Shown piece after piece: positions 12,023 to 22,384 of a DNA stretch of 64,000 nucleotides (positions within the stretch are counted from its first letter, which is position 1; every line of letters starts with the position of its first letter). The position numbers were made by a program, and so were the translations under genes. Source of the stretch: Okapia johnstoni (Eukaryota; Chordata; Mammalia; Artiodactyla; Giraffidae); contig CM044315.1 of assembly GCA_024291935.2 (NCBI GenBank), positions 75,002,385 through 75,066,384 on the forward strand, written 5' to 3'. Under the pieces are notes generated by a model. The model did not search any database and was not told the origin of the DNA. It saw only the letters and a list, made by a program, of their open reading frames with translations.

Positions 12023-13330
12023 AGAGCTTGCACAAGCCTCTTATCCTCATTCATCAGAGGGCAGAGAGAAGAACCACGAACTACAATCCCACAGCCTCCA
12101 GAATGAAAACCAAAATCACAGAAAGCTAACCATATTGATCACATGGATCACGTTTTTGGGTAACTCAGTGTAGCTATGAGCCATACCGTGCAGGGTCAGC
12201 CAAGACAGAAGGGTCATTGCAGAGAGTCCTGACAAAACATGGTGCATTGGAGAATGGAATGGCAAACTGCTTCAGTATTCTTACCTCAAGAATCCAATGA
12301 ATAGTATGAAAAGACTGAAAGATATGACACTGGAAGATGAGCCCCCCCAGGTTGGTAGGTATGCAGTATGCTACTGGGGAAGAGAAAAGAAATGGATCCA
12401 GAAAGAATGAAGATTCTGGGCAAAAGCAGAAATGACACTCAGTTCTGGAAATGCCTGGTGGTGAAAGTAAACTCTGGTGCTGTAAAGAACAATATTGCAT
12501 AAGAATCTGGAAGGTTAGGTCCATGAATCAAGGTAAATTGGATGTGGTCAAGCAGGAGATGGCATGAGTGAACATTAACATTTTAGGAATCAGTGAACTA
12601 AAATGGATGGGAATGAGCAAATTTAATTAAGACCATTAAATCTACCACTGTGAGCAAGAATTCTTTAAATAAATGGAATAGCCCTTAGAGTCAACAAAAC
12701 AGTCCAGTATACAGTAATTGATTGCAGTCTCAAAAACAACAGAATGATCTTAGTTTGTTTCCAAGGCAAGCCATTCAACATCACAGTAATCCAAGTCTAT
12801 AACCCAACCACTAATGCCAAAGAAGCTGAAGTTGAAAGGTTATATGAAGACCTATAACATCTACAAAACACCAAAAAATAACTCATGTCCTTTTCATCCT
12901 ATGTTATTGCAATGCAAAAGTAGTAAGTCAAGAGATACCTGTAGTAACAGACAAATTTAGCCTTGGAGTACAAAATGAAACAGGACACAAAGGCTAACAG
13001 AGTTTTGCCAAGAGAACACATTGGTCATAGCAAACACTGTTTTCCAAAAACACAAGAGACGACTCTACACATGGACATCATCAGAGGTCAATAGTGAAAT
13101 CAGATTGATTTTATTTGCAGCCAAAGATGGAGAAGCTTTATACAGTCAGCACAACAAGACTGGGAGCTGACTGTGGCTCAGATCATGAGCTCTTTATGGC
13201 AAAATTCAGGCTTAAATTGAAGAAAGTAGGGAAAACCACTAGTCCATTCAGGTATGACCTAAATTAGATCCCTTATGATTAGACAATGGAGGCTATGAAT
13301 TGATTCAAGTGATGAGATCTAGTAGACAGA

Positions 13331-14016
13331 GTGCCTGGAGAACTAGTAACAGAGGTTTGTAACATTGTAAAGGAGGTGGTGACTAAAACCATCCCCAAGA
13401 AAGAGAAATGCAAGAATGCAAAGTGGTTGTCTGAGGAGGCCTTACAAATAGCTAAGAAAAGAAGAGAAGCAAAAGGCAAAGGAGAAAACGAGAGTTATAC
13501 CCAACTCAATGCGGAGTTCTAGAGAATGGAAGGAGAGATAAGAAAGCCTTCTTATGTGAACAATGTGAAGAAATAGAGGAAAAGAATAGAATGGGAAAGA
13601 CTAGAGATCTCTTCAAGAAATTTGGAGATATCAAGGGAACATATTATGCAAAGATGAGCACAGTAAAGAACAGAAACAGCAAGGACCTAACAGATGCAGA
13701 AGAGATTAAGAAAAGGTGGCAAGAATATACAGAAGAACTGTGCAAAAAGGATCTTAATGACCCAGATAACCACGGTGGTGTGATCACTCACCTAAAGCCA
13801 GACATCCTGGAATGTGAAGTCAAGTGGGCCTTAGGAAGCATCACTATGAACGAAGCTAGTGGAGGTGATGGAATTACAGATAAGCTATTTCAAATCCTAA
13901 AAGATGATGTTGTTAAAGTGTTGCACCCAATGTGCCAACAAATTTGGAAAACTCAGAAGTGGCGACAGGACTGGAAAAGTTGTTTTCATTCCAATCCCAA
14001 AGAAGGGCAATACTGA
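13331..14016 (+). pseudogene. BovB copy C linker/RT-N-terminal pseudogene
   Basis: Two open pieces (13331-13522 and 13591-14016) encode the region between endonuclease and reverse transcriptase. The second includes a KTRDLFKKFGDIKGTYYAKM stretch and an ITHLKPDILECEVKWALGSI stretch typical of BovB. A frameshift near 13523 and another near 13985 break it. Confidence 0.7.
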
Positions 14017-14406
14017 TGAATGTTCAAAGTGCCATTCAACTGTCCTCATTTCACATGCTAACACCATCCTTCAAGCTAGGCTTCAACACTACGTGTACTG
14101 AGAACTTTCAGATGTACAAGCTGGATTTAGAAAAGGCAGAAGAACCAGAGATCAAATCTCTGACATCTGTTGGATTACAGGAAAAGTAAGGGAATACCAG
14201 AAAAAAACCATCTACTTCTGCTTCATTGACTACGTGAAAGCCTTTGACTGTGTGCATCACAAGATAATGTGGAAAATTTTTGAAGAGACAGCAATACCAG
14301 ACCACCTTACCTGTCTCCTCAGAAATCTATGCAGGACAAGCAGCAACAGTTGGGAACTGCACATGCAACAATGTACTTTTTCAAAATTGGAAAGGAGTAC
14401 TTTAAG

Positions 14407-14659
14407 GGCTTCCCTGATAGCTCAACTGGTCAAGAATCCTCAAGTTCTTGAGTTTCCCTGGTGGCTCAAACTGTAAAGAATCCGCCTGCAATGCAAGAGA
14501 CCTGGTTTTGATCCCTGGGTTGGGAAGATCTGCTGGAGGAAAGCATGGCAACCCATTCCAGTATTCTTGTCTGGAGAATTCCCATGGACAGAGTTGCCTG
14601 GAGGGCTACAGTCCAGGGGTTGCAAAAGTAGGACACGACTGAGCGACTAAGCACATAGC
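14407..14659 (+). mobile_element. Bov-tA SINE with partial head duplication
   Basis: The element starts 'ggcttccctgatagctcaac'. A second head starts at about 14453 ('tttccctggtggctcaaact'), followed by the normal body and a tail ending 'gactgagcgactaagcac'. Duplications 'actttaag' (14399-14406) and 'acttcaag' (14660-14667) flank it inside the BovB RT region. Confidence 0.85.
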
Positions 14660-15263
14660 ACTTCAAGGCTGTGTATTGTCACCCTGATTATTTAAATTAT
14701 ATGCAAAGTACATCATGTGAAATGCCTTGCTGTGTGACTCAACTGGGATCAAGATTGCTGGGAGAAATATCAACAACATAGATATGCAGATGATACCACT
14801 CTAATGGCAGAAAGCAAGGAGAAACTAAAGAGCTTCTTGATAAGGTTGAAAGAGGATAATGAAAATGCTGGCTTAAAACTCAGCATTCAAGAAACTAAGA
14901 TCATGGCCTCCGGTCACATCACTTTGTGGCAAATAGATGGGGAAAAAGTGGAAACAGTGATAGATTTTATTTTCTTCGGCTCCAAAATCACTGCAGATGT
15001 TGAATGCAGCCAGAAAATTAAAAGACCCTTGCTTGCTTCTTGGAAGGAAAGCTATGACAAACCTAGACAGCACTAGACATCACTTTACCAACAATATCCC
15101 TATAGTTAAAGCTATGGTTTTTCCAATAATCATGTACAGATGTGACAGTTGGACCATAGAGAAGGCTGATCACCATAGAATTGACGCTTTTGAATTGTGG
15201 AGCTGGATAACACTCTCAAGAGTCCCTTGGACAATAAGAAGATCCAAGTCAGTCAATCCTAAT

Positions 15264-15567
15264 GAAAAGTGAAAGTGAAAGTCACTCAGTCCAGTCTGAC
15301 TCTTTGCGACTACATGAACTATACATAGTCCATGGAGTTCTCTAGGCCAGAATACTGGAATGGGTAGCCTTTCCCTTCTCCAGGGGATCTTCCCAACCCA
15401 GGGATCAAACCTGGGTCTCTCGCATTGTGGGCAGATTCTTTACCAAGCTGAGCCACAAGGGAAGCCCATATCTCTTCACCAGAGAATCTTTCTGACACAG
15501 GAATCGAACCAGGGTCTCCTGTGTTGGAGGGAGATTCTTTACCAACTGAGCTACCAGGGAAGCCCAT
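15264..15567 (-). mobile_element. Bov-tA SINE with duplicated head
   Basis: Antisense. Two heads occur at the right: one ends near 15470 ('gccacaagggaagcccatat') and a second ends near 15566 ('gctaccagggaagcccattc'). The tail is at the left ('gtgaaagtgaaagtcactca'). Imperfect duplications 'tcctaatgaaa' and 'ttctaatggaaa' flank it within BovB copy C. Confidence 0.82.
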
Positions 15568-17044
15568 TCTAATGGAAATCTACCCTGAATATTCATTGGA
15601 AGAACTGATGCTGAAGCTCCAGTCCTTTGGCCACGTGATGTGAAGAGCTGGCTCTTTGGAAAAGACACTGATTCTGAGGTAGACTGAAGGCAAGAGGAGA
15701 AGGCAACAGAGGCAACAGAGGTTGAGATGGTTCGATGGCATCAATGACTCAATGGACACGAGTTTTAGCAAACTCTGGAAGATAGTGAAGCACAGAGAAG
15801 CTTGGTGTGCTGCAGTTCATGGGATCAGATAGTCAGACATCACTTAGCCACTTAACAACAACAACAACATAAAAAGAATGAAATAATACCATTTGCGTCA
15901 ACAACGATGGACCTAGAGAATATCATACTGGGTGAAATGAGTCAGACAGAGAAATATAAGTATCACATTATATCATTCATATGTGGAATATAATTTTCAA
16001 AATGACACAAATGAACGTATTTATAAAACATAAGTTGGCTTACAGATATCAAAAACAAACTTATTTTTACCAAAGGGGAAATGTATGGACAAGGGATAAA
16101 TCAAGAGCTTGGGATTAACACACACACAGTATATATAAGATATAACCAACAAAGACCTATTGTATTGCATGGGGAAATTTACTTAGTATTTGGTGGTAAG
16201 CTATATGAGAAAAGAATCTGAGAAAGAGTGAACATGTATATATTTATAACTGAATCACTTTGCTGTACACCTGAAACTAACACAACATAGTAAAACAGCT
16301 AGTAAAAAAAAAATGTGGAGTGAAGTATGCTTGAATTGCTACAATATCATGATAAAAGTATAAGGAATGAGAAGATGCTTCTTAGGAATGAGCAGAGAAA
16401 ATGGTTTCTTGAGATGAAATATACCCTGGTGAAGATGCTGTGAAGATGCTTGAAATGATAACAAAAGATTTAGTATTTTAGTTGACAAGACAGCATCAGA
16501 GTTCTAGAAGATAGACTCTAATTTTGAAAGAAGTTCTTCTGTAGGTAAAATGCTATCAAACATAACTACATGCTGCAGAGAGATCCTTTGTGAAGGGAAG
16601 AGTCAACCCATTCACTAACCTTCATTGCTGTCTTATTTTAAGAAACTGCCACTGCCACCTCAGCCTTCAGCAACCACCACCCTTATCAGTCAGCAGCCAT
16701 CAACACTGAGGTAGTACCCTCCACTACCAAAAAGATAATGACTGAGTGAAGGCTCAAGAAATGATTAACAATTTTTAGCAATAAAGTATTTTTAATTAAT
16801 ATATGGACTTTTTTAGACATAATGTTATTTCATAGTTAATAAACTATAGTATATTGTAAACATAGTTTTATATGCGTTCAGAGGCCAAAAAAATTGTGTG
16901 ACTTGCATTATTGTGATAATTTGCTTCATAGTGGTGGTCTGAGACAGAACCTGCAATCCATCCAAGTTATACTTATACATACAGCCCAGTTGATTTATAA
17001 TTAACCATCACAGATGCCTATTTAGAATATTTAAATCACTCTTA

Positions 17045-17538
17045 ATACTCAATAGTGAGTAATAAATAATCCATTTAGAAAAGAAGCAAAACATGAATAG
17101 ACATTTCACCAGAGAGTGTATACATATAGGAAATAAGTTCATGAAAATGCTCAACATCACAAGCCATTAAGGAAATGCAAAATAAGACCACAATGAAATA
17201 TCACTATATATCTATTAAAATAGCTAGAATAAAACATACTGACAGTACTGAATTCTAGTAAGGATATGGGAAAACTAGATTTCTCATTGCTGTGGAATGT
17301 AAGATATTACAACTCTTCTTGAAAAGCTTGGCAGTTTCTTAAAAAACTAAAATTCAGCTATCATTTTGACCCAACAGTTACAGTCTTGGAATTGATATAA
17401 TCAAATGAAAACCTACCTTCACTCAAAAATCAGCACATGAGTGTTTCTTGCAGTTTTATTTATAATAGCCAAAACTAGAAACAATGAAATTCTCCCTCAA
17501 TAGATGAGTTGGAAGATGAACTTTGTTACATTCTATTC
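17045..17538 (+). mobile_element. L1 LINE ORF2 3' fragment
   Basis: Late ORF2 text is recognisable ('catgaatagacatttcacca', 'aaaatgctcaacatcac', 'ttatttataatagccaaaac'). It repeats the ORF2 region already present at 4420-4900, so it is a separate L1 copy. It is truncated on the right by BovB sequence. Confidence 0.65.
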
Positions 17539-17942
17539 TGTATAACTTATATGCAGAGTACATTATGAGAAATGCAGGGCTGGAGGAAGCACAAGCTGGA
17601 ATCAAGATTGCCAGGAGAAAGATCAATAACCTCAGATATGCAGATGACACCACCCTCATGGCAGAAAGTGAAGAAGAACTAAAGAGCCTCTTGATGAAAG
17701 TGAAAGAGGAGAGTGAAAAAGTTGGCTTAAAGCTCAACATTCACAAAACTAAGATCATGGCATCCGGTCCCATCACTTCATGGCAAATAGATGGGGAAAC
17801 AGTTGAAACAGTGGCTGACTTTATTTTTGGGGGCTCCAAAATCACTACAGATGGTGATTGCAGCCATGAAATTAAAAGAGGCTTACTCCTTGGAAGGAAA
17901 GTTATGACCAACCTAGATAGCACATTAAAAAGCAGAGATATA
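17539..17942 (+). mobile_element. BovB RT fragment, sense arm of an inverted pair
   Basis: It covers the RT palm and part of the thumb. The frame 17523-17999 is open across the whole fragment and retains the catalytic YADD box (about 17636-17647). It ends inside the element at 'agcagagatatac' without a 3' tail. It faces a more divergent antisense copy at 17943-18242. Confidence 0.85.
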
Positions 17943-18242
17943 CTAATTTTGTGGCTACAGTCACCATCCACAGTGATTTTGGAGCCCCCCCAAAAATAAA
18001 ATCTGTCACCACTTCCACTTTTTCCTGATCTGTTGGCTATGAAGTGATGGGACCAGATGCCATGATTATAGTTTTCTGAATGTTGAACTTTAAGCCAGCG
18101 TTTCCACTCTCTTCTTTGACAGCCTCATCAAGAGACTCTTTAGTTCCTCTTCACTCTCTGCCATTACAGTGGTATCATCTGCATATCTAGGTTGGTGATA
18201 TTTCTCCTGGCAACCTTGATTTCAGCTTTTGAGTCTTCTAGC
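17943..18242 (-). mobile_element. BovB RT fragment, antisense arm of an inverted pair
   Basis: Reads as the reverse complement of the RT palm region ('cagtcaccatccacagtgat', 'tctcctggcaaccttgattt'). It covers the same part of BovB as the sense arm but is more diverged. It also lacks a 3' tail. Confidence 0.8.
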
Positions 18243-18432
18243 TTGGGCTTCTCATTGCAGTGGCTTCACTTGTGGCAGAGGATGGGCTCTAGGGTGTTTG
18301 GATTTCAGTAGGTGTGGTGCATGGACTTATTTGCCCCATTGCACTGGAATCTTCCTAGACTATGGACTGAATCCATGTCCCCTGCATTGGAAGGCAGATT
18401 CTTAACCACTGTACCACCAAGTAAGTACCTAT
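18243..18432 (-). mobile_element. CHR-2 SINE, truncated
   Basis: Antisense tRNA-derived cetartiodactyl SINE: 'gggcttctcattgcagtggc' at the left, 'gggctctagggtg' in the middle, and the head 'cagattcttaaccactgtac' at the right end. Confidence 0.8.
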
Positions 18433-18773
18433 AGAGAGTATATATCTCAACATAATAAAGACCATATAGGACAAGCTAGCATCATACTCAACAATGAAAA
18501 GCTTAAAGCTTTCCCTCTAAGATTAGGAACAAGGTAAGATGCCCACTCTCATCACTTTTATTCAACATAGTTTTAATATCCTAGGCAGAGTAATTAGGGA
18601 AGAAAAAAAATAAAAAGCTTCCAAATTGTAAATAAGAAAAAAACTCGCACTGTTGGCAGGTAACATGATATTATATATAGAAAATCCTAAAAAACTTCAT
18701 CAGAAAATCATAAGAACAATAGATATATCCAATTAAATTGTAGGATACAGAATCAATACAGAAAAATCTATTG
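18433..18773 (+). mobile_element. L1 LINE ORF2 fragment (RT region)
   Basis: L1 RT-region text includes 'atcatactcaacaatgaaaa', 'aacaaggtaagatgcccact' and 'atagaaaatcctaaaaaact'. It is cut at the right by an antisense BovB 3' end. Confidence 0.7.
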
Positions 18774-19322
18774 TGTTCAGTCGCTCAGTCATGTCCGACT
18801 CTGCAACTGCATGGACTGCAGCATGCCAGGCCTCCCTGTCCATAACCAACTCTCGGAGTTTACTCAAACTCATGTCCATTGAGTCGGTGATAACATCCAA
18901 CCATCTCATCCTCTGTCACCCCCTTCATCTCCCGCCTTCACTCTTTCCCAGCATAAGGGTCTTTTCAAATGAGTCAGTTCTTCACATCAGGGGGTCAAAG
19001 GATTGGAATTTCAGCTTCAGCATCAGTCCTTCCAATGAATATTCAGGACTGATTTCCTTTAGGATGGCCTGGTTGGATCTCCAACACCACAGTTCAAAAG
19101 TATCCATTCTTCGGTGCTCAGCTTTCTTTATAGTCCAACTCTCACATCCATACATGGCTACTGGAAAAGCCATAGGTTTGACTAGATGGACCTTTGTTGG
19201 CAAAGAAATATGTCTGCTTTTTAATAAGCTGTCTAGGTTGGACATAACTTTTTTCCAGGAAGCAAGCATCTTTTAATTTCATGGCTGCAGTCACCGTCTG
19301 CAGTGATTTTGAAGCCCCCCAA
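18774..19322 (-). mobile_element. BovB 3' end, 5'-truncated
   Basis: The 3' tail is at the left ('ttcagtcgctcagtcatgtc') and the element is truncated at 19322 within the RT thumb. The antisense frame 18982-19269 carries the C-terminal block (YGCESWTIKKAEHRRMDTFE). No autonomous function is possible. Confidence 0.85.
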
Positions 19323-19412
19323 AATACCAAATAGTAATTTTATTAATAAACTGATTATTTGTTTATTACTAAAGTAATGATTAGTAAGCTAATTATTTGT
19401 GTAGTATTAATG

Positions 19413-21097
19413 ATGCTCAACATGGACAGCACCAGATGGTCCACACCAAAATCAGACTGATTATGGTCTTTGCAGCCAAAGATGGAGAAGCTCTATATAG
19501 TCAGCAAAAAGAAGACTGGGAGCTGACTGTACAAAAAAGATCTTCATGACCCAGATAATCACGATGGTGTGATCACTCACCTAGAGCCAGACATCCTGGA
19601 ATGTGAAGTCAAGTGGGCCTTAGGAAGCATCACTATGAACAAAGCTAGTGGAGGTGATGGAATTCCAGTTGAGCTATTTCAAATCCTGAAAGATGATGCT
19701 GTGAAAGTGCTGCACTCAATATGCTAGCAAATTTGGAAAACTCAGCAGTGGCCACAGGACTGGAAAAGGTCAGTTTTCATTCCAATCCCAAAGAAAGGCA
19801 ATGCCAAAGAATGCTCAAACTACCGCACAATTGCACTCATCTCACACGCTACTAAAGTAATGCTTGAAATTCTCCAAGCCAGGCTTCAGCAATATGTGAA
19901 CTGTGAACTTCCAGATGTTCAAGCTGCTTTTAGAAAAGGCAGAAGAACCAGAGATCAAGTTGCTAACATCTGGTGGATCATCGAAAAAGCAAAAGAGTTT
20001 CAGAAAAACATCTATTTCTGCTTTATTGACTATGCCAAAGCCTTTGACTGTGTGGATCACAATCAACTGTGGAAAATTCTGAAAGATATGGGAATACCAG
20101 ACCACCTGACCTGCCTATTGAGAAACCTGTATGCAGGTCAGGAAGCAACAGTTAGAACTGGACATGAAACAACAGACTGATTCCAAATAGGAAAAGGAGT
20201 ATGTCAAAGCTGTATATTGTCACCCTGCTTATTTAACTTATATGCAGAGTACATCATGAGAAACTCTGGGCTGGAAGAACCACAAGCTGGAATCAAGATT
20301 GCCAGGAGAAAGATCAATAACCTCAGATATGCAGATGACACCACCCTTATGGCAGAAAGTGAAGAGGAACTAAAAAGCCTCTTGATGAAAGTGAAAGAGG
20401 AAACTGAAAAAATTGGCTTAAAGCTCAACATTCACAAAACTAAGATCATGGCATCTGGTCCCATCACTTCATGGGAAATAGATGGGGAAACAGTGGAAAC
20501 AGTGTCAGACTTTATTTTGGGGGGCTGCAAAGTCACTGCAGATGGTGATTGCAGTCATGAAATTAAAAGAGGCTTACTCCTTGGAAGGAAAGTTATGACC
20601 AACCCAGATAGCATATTAAAGCAGAGACATTTCTTTGCCAACAAAGGTCCATCTAGTCAAGGCTATGGTTTTTCCAGTAGTCTTGTATGGATGTGAGAGT
20701 TGGATTGTGAAAGCTGAGAGCCGAAGAATTGATGCTTTTGAACTGTGGTGTTGGAGAAGACTCTTGAGAGTCCCTTGGACTGCAAGGAGATCCAACCAGT
20801 CCATCCTAAAGGAGATCAGTCCTGGGTGTTCATTGGAAGGACTGATGTTGAAGCTGAAACTCCAATACTTTGGCCACCTCATGTGAAGAGTTGACTCCTT
20901 GGAAAAGGCCGTGATGCTGGGAAGGATTGGGGGCAGGAGGAGAAGGGGATGACAGAGGATAAGATGACTAGATGGCATCACCGATGGACATGAGTTTGGG
21001 TAGACTTCGGGAGTTGGTGATGGACAGGGAGGCCTGGTGTGCTGCGATTTATGGGGTCGCAAAGAGTCAGACATGACTGAGCGACTCAACTAAACTG
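19413..21097 (+). mobile_element. BovB LINE (copy E), 5'-truncated with internal deletion
   Basis: It starts in the late endonuclease ('ggacagcaccagatggtcc'), then jumps from 'gggagctgactgt' (about 19530) straight to 'acaaaaaagatcttcatgac', losing about 0.5 kb of linker. It continues through RT to a tail ending near 21097. Open pieces are 19860-20180, with an in-frame stop at 20178, and 20217-20696, with an intact YADD box (about 20329-20340). It is one of the better conserved copies here. Confidence 0.88.
20217..20696 (+). pseudogene. BovB copy E RT palm/thumb pseudogene
   Basis: A 159-codon open piece starting just after the SP-containing loop (MSPCLFNLYAEYIMRN) and including the catalytic LRYADDTTLMAESEEEL block. 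It is separated by a stop (tga at 20178) and a small shift from the upstream fingers domain (19860-20180), which includes FIDYAKAFDCVDHNQLWK with the first catalytic Asp. All three catalytic Asp residues survive, but in different frames. Confidence 0.8.
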
Positions 21098-21589
21098 AGT
21101 AATGGTCAGCTAAAGCAACTGAACTAAAACCAAGCATAAATACAAACACCTAATATGCCTATTTCCATTTTTTGAAGGGAGATGAGTACACTGGCAATTT
21201 CAGAAAAGAAAAGATAAAATGATTTTGACAGTTTTGAGACTTAAGGTTATTGTTAGTTATATATAACCTTAGCTCTCTAAATGATCTTCCCTAGTTGAAA
21301 GCCTTTGCAATGCCAAATCCTGTCTTTTCAGATCAGTTCCTTGGTTGAAGTTAGATTAGGTTGAAGACTAAATTGTAGATTTTCTTTCTGTAAAGTCTAA
21401 GCAAATTTCAGATTGTGTATGCCCTCATGCAGTTACTGTGTGCTGCAATTCCTGCATCATTCTTTAAAAAATGAATATAGACTGGGGCCTAGATTGAAAC
21501 CTATTGGTGTCTTAAGAATGAAAATCGCATTATCTTAATGGAAAATTATTGAGTCCAGATGAATAATGGAATAGCTTTATAACAACAAT
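21098..21589. other. Unassigned non-coding sequence
   Basis: No repeat family, RNA gene or protein similarity recognised. Ordinary AT-rich sequence. Confidence 0.45.
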
Positions 21590-21815
21590 GGATTCTAGGT
21601 CAAGATATACTGGAGTCTAGGTCTGCTGATCCTACAGGTGTGACCTTGGATAAATCGTTATACCTCTCTGGGTTTTTGCTATCTCATCTACAAAATAGGA
21701 ATAACAGTCCTTCGTATGCCTACCTCTCAGAATTGTTATACACATAAAATGAGATAATGAACATAAAAATGCTCTGCAAACTAGCCAATGCTACAGGTGT
21801 TTAGAGTTTGTTATT
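21590..21815 (+). mobile_element. MIR SINE
   Basis: The MIR core is clear: 'gtgtgaccttggataaatcg', then 'tctcatctacaaaatagg', 'cctacctctcagaattgtta' and a 'aaatgagataatgaacata' block. Confidence 0.8.
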
Positions 21816-21934
21816 CCTGGCAGTACTCACGACAAACAGTTGAGAAGCTTAGTTTCTTATCTAGTTCTGCCACTAATTTCAAGTAAGACTTTATGTAAAT
21901 CATTTTCTTCTTGCCTATCTCAGTTCCCTTTTTT

Positions 21935-22005
21935 CAATTTATATTTTATTGAAGTATAGTTGATTTACAATATTTTGTTAGTTTTAGGTATGCAGTGAAG
22001 TGTAG
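21935..22005 (-). mobile_element. L1 3'-UTR fragment
   Basis: 'ttttattgaagtatagttga' followed by 'tttacaatattttgttag' is the antisense of the ruminant L1 3' end that reads 'aaatcaactatactccaat' on the sense strand. Only about 70 bases remain. Confidence 0.6.
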
Positions 22006-22384
22006 ACATCAATTTCTTAATATGTGAAATTAAGTAGTTCATTTGAGTTATTGATTCTGAACTGGAAGGTGGATGCTGCCTTGAAGATGTTTTTGAAACC
22101 TCACTTTTTCTTCCCTTTGGAGAGTATTTGATATACTCTCTCACATCAGGAGGTATAGTTTCAGTGTTAAGAATCATTTCTATAGTAATCTGTAGGGAGG
22201 CTCATTCCTTGGATAGGGCAACCAACATGGTCTTTCTGGGCATCTTGTTTGAAGTAAGATGTGGACTCATGAGGTGGGCTTGCTACTGTTTTGTGAAATC
22301 ATTTAAATTTAAGCTTAAAGTTTCTTTTTTTTTAATGGTTATGTGAAGTGACTCGTGAAAGATTCCAGTAACGTGGCCTTCTTT

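Larger units (their letters stand above)
11818..15867 (+). mobile_element. BovB LINE (copy C) with L1-like 5' leader
   Basis: Flanking 'cataaaaa' copies at 11810-11817 and 15868-15875 bracket the whole block, and the host L1 has this site once. The first 200 bases resemble a ruminant L1 5' UTR. BovB sequence starts near 12030 and continues through the endonuclease region (about 12550-13130), linker (13331-13522) and RT (13591 onward), ending in an (AAC)n tail. Two Bov-tA SINEs (14407-14659 and 15264-15567) interrupt the RT region. All frames are broken. Confidence 0.8.
11631..16312 (+). mobile_element. 5'-truncated L1 3' end inserted in Tigger1
   Basis: L1 sequence is clear at about 11690-11817 (late ORF2, 'atagcagtactattcacaat') and 15868-16312 (ORF2 end and 3' UTR, 'ctgaatcactttgctgtaca', then poly(A) at about 16303-16312). 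BovB copy C lies between. Flanking 'gtggag' at about 11624-11629 and again near 16315 may be the target duplication. About 55 bases at 11631-11689 fit neither Tigger1 nor forward L1 and could be a small inverted 5' piece. Confidence 0.75.
5326..16770 (+). pseudogene. Tigger1 transposase pseudogene (three segments)
   Basis: Segments 5326-6277, 11286-11630 and 16313-16770 carry the remains of a pogo-type DDE transposase: N-terminal DNA-binding region, catalytic core and C-terminal tail. The start codon region near 5329 is mutated away from ATG. The longest open piece (5666-5905) contains the motif IDEQFYIG, where the first catalytic aspartate of this family lies. About ten residues expected just before it are missing. 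Frameshifts and stops break the rest. The C-terminal piece ends near 16770, before an 'aataaagtattttt' poly(A)-like signal. Confidence 0.8.
4907..16975 (+). mobile_element. Tigger1 DNA transposon, interrupted twice
   Basis: The left terminal repeat is near 4907 ('taggtatactgtgttttatt') and the right one ends at 16975 ('gttatactta'). The element sits between TA dinucleotides at 4905-4906 and 16976-16977, as expected for pogo/Tigger target duplication. Element sequence occupies 4907-6277, 11286-about 11630 and about 16313-16975. The three pieces follow one another in the same order and strand, so this is one copy opened by a BovB and by a truncated L1. The Tigger sequence itself sums to about 2.4 kb, close to the known Tigger1 length. 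It cannot move: terminal repeats and coding region are mutated. Confidence 0.9.
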
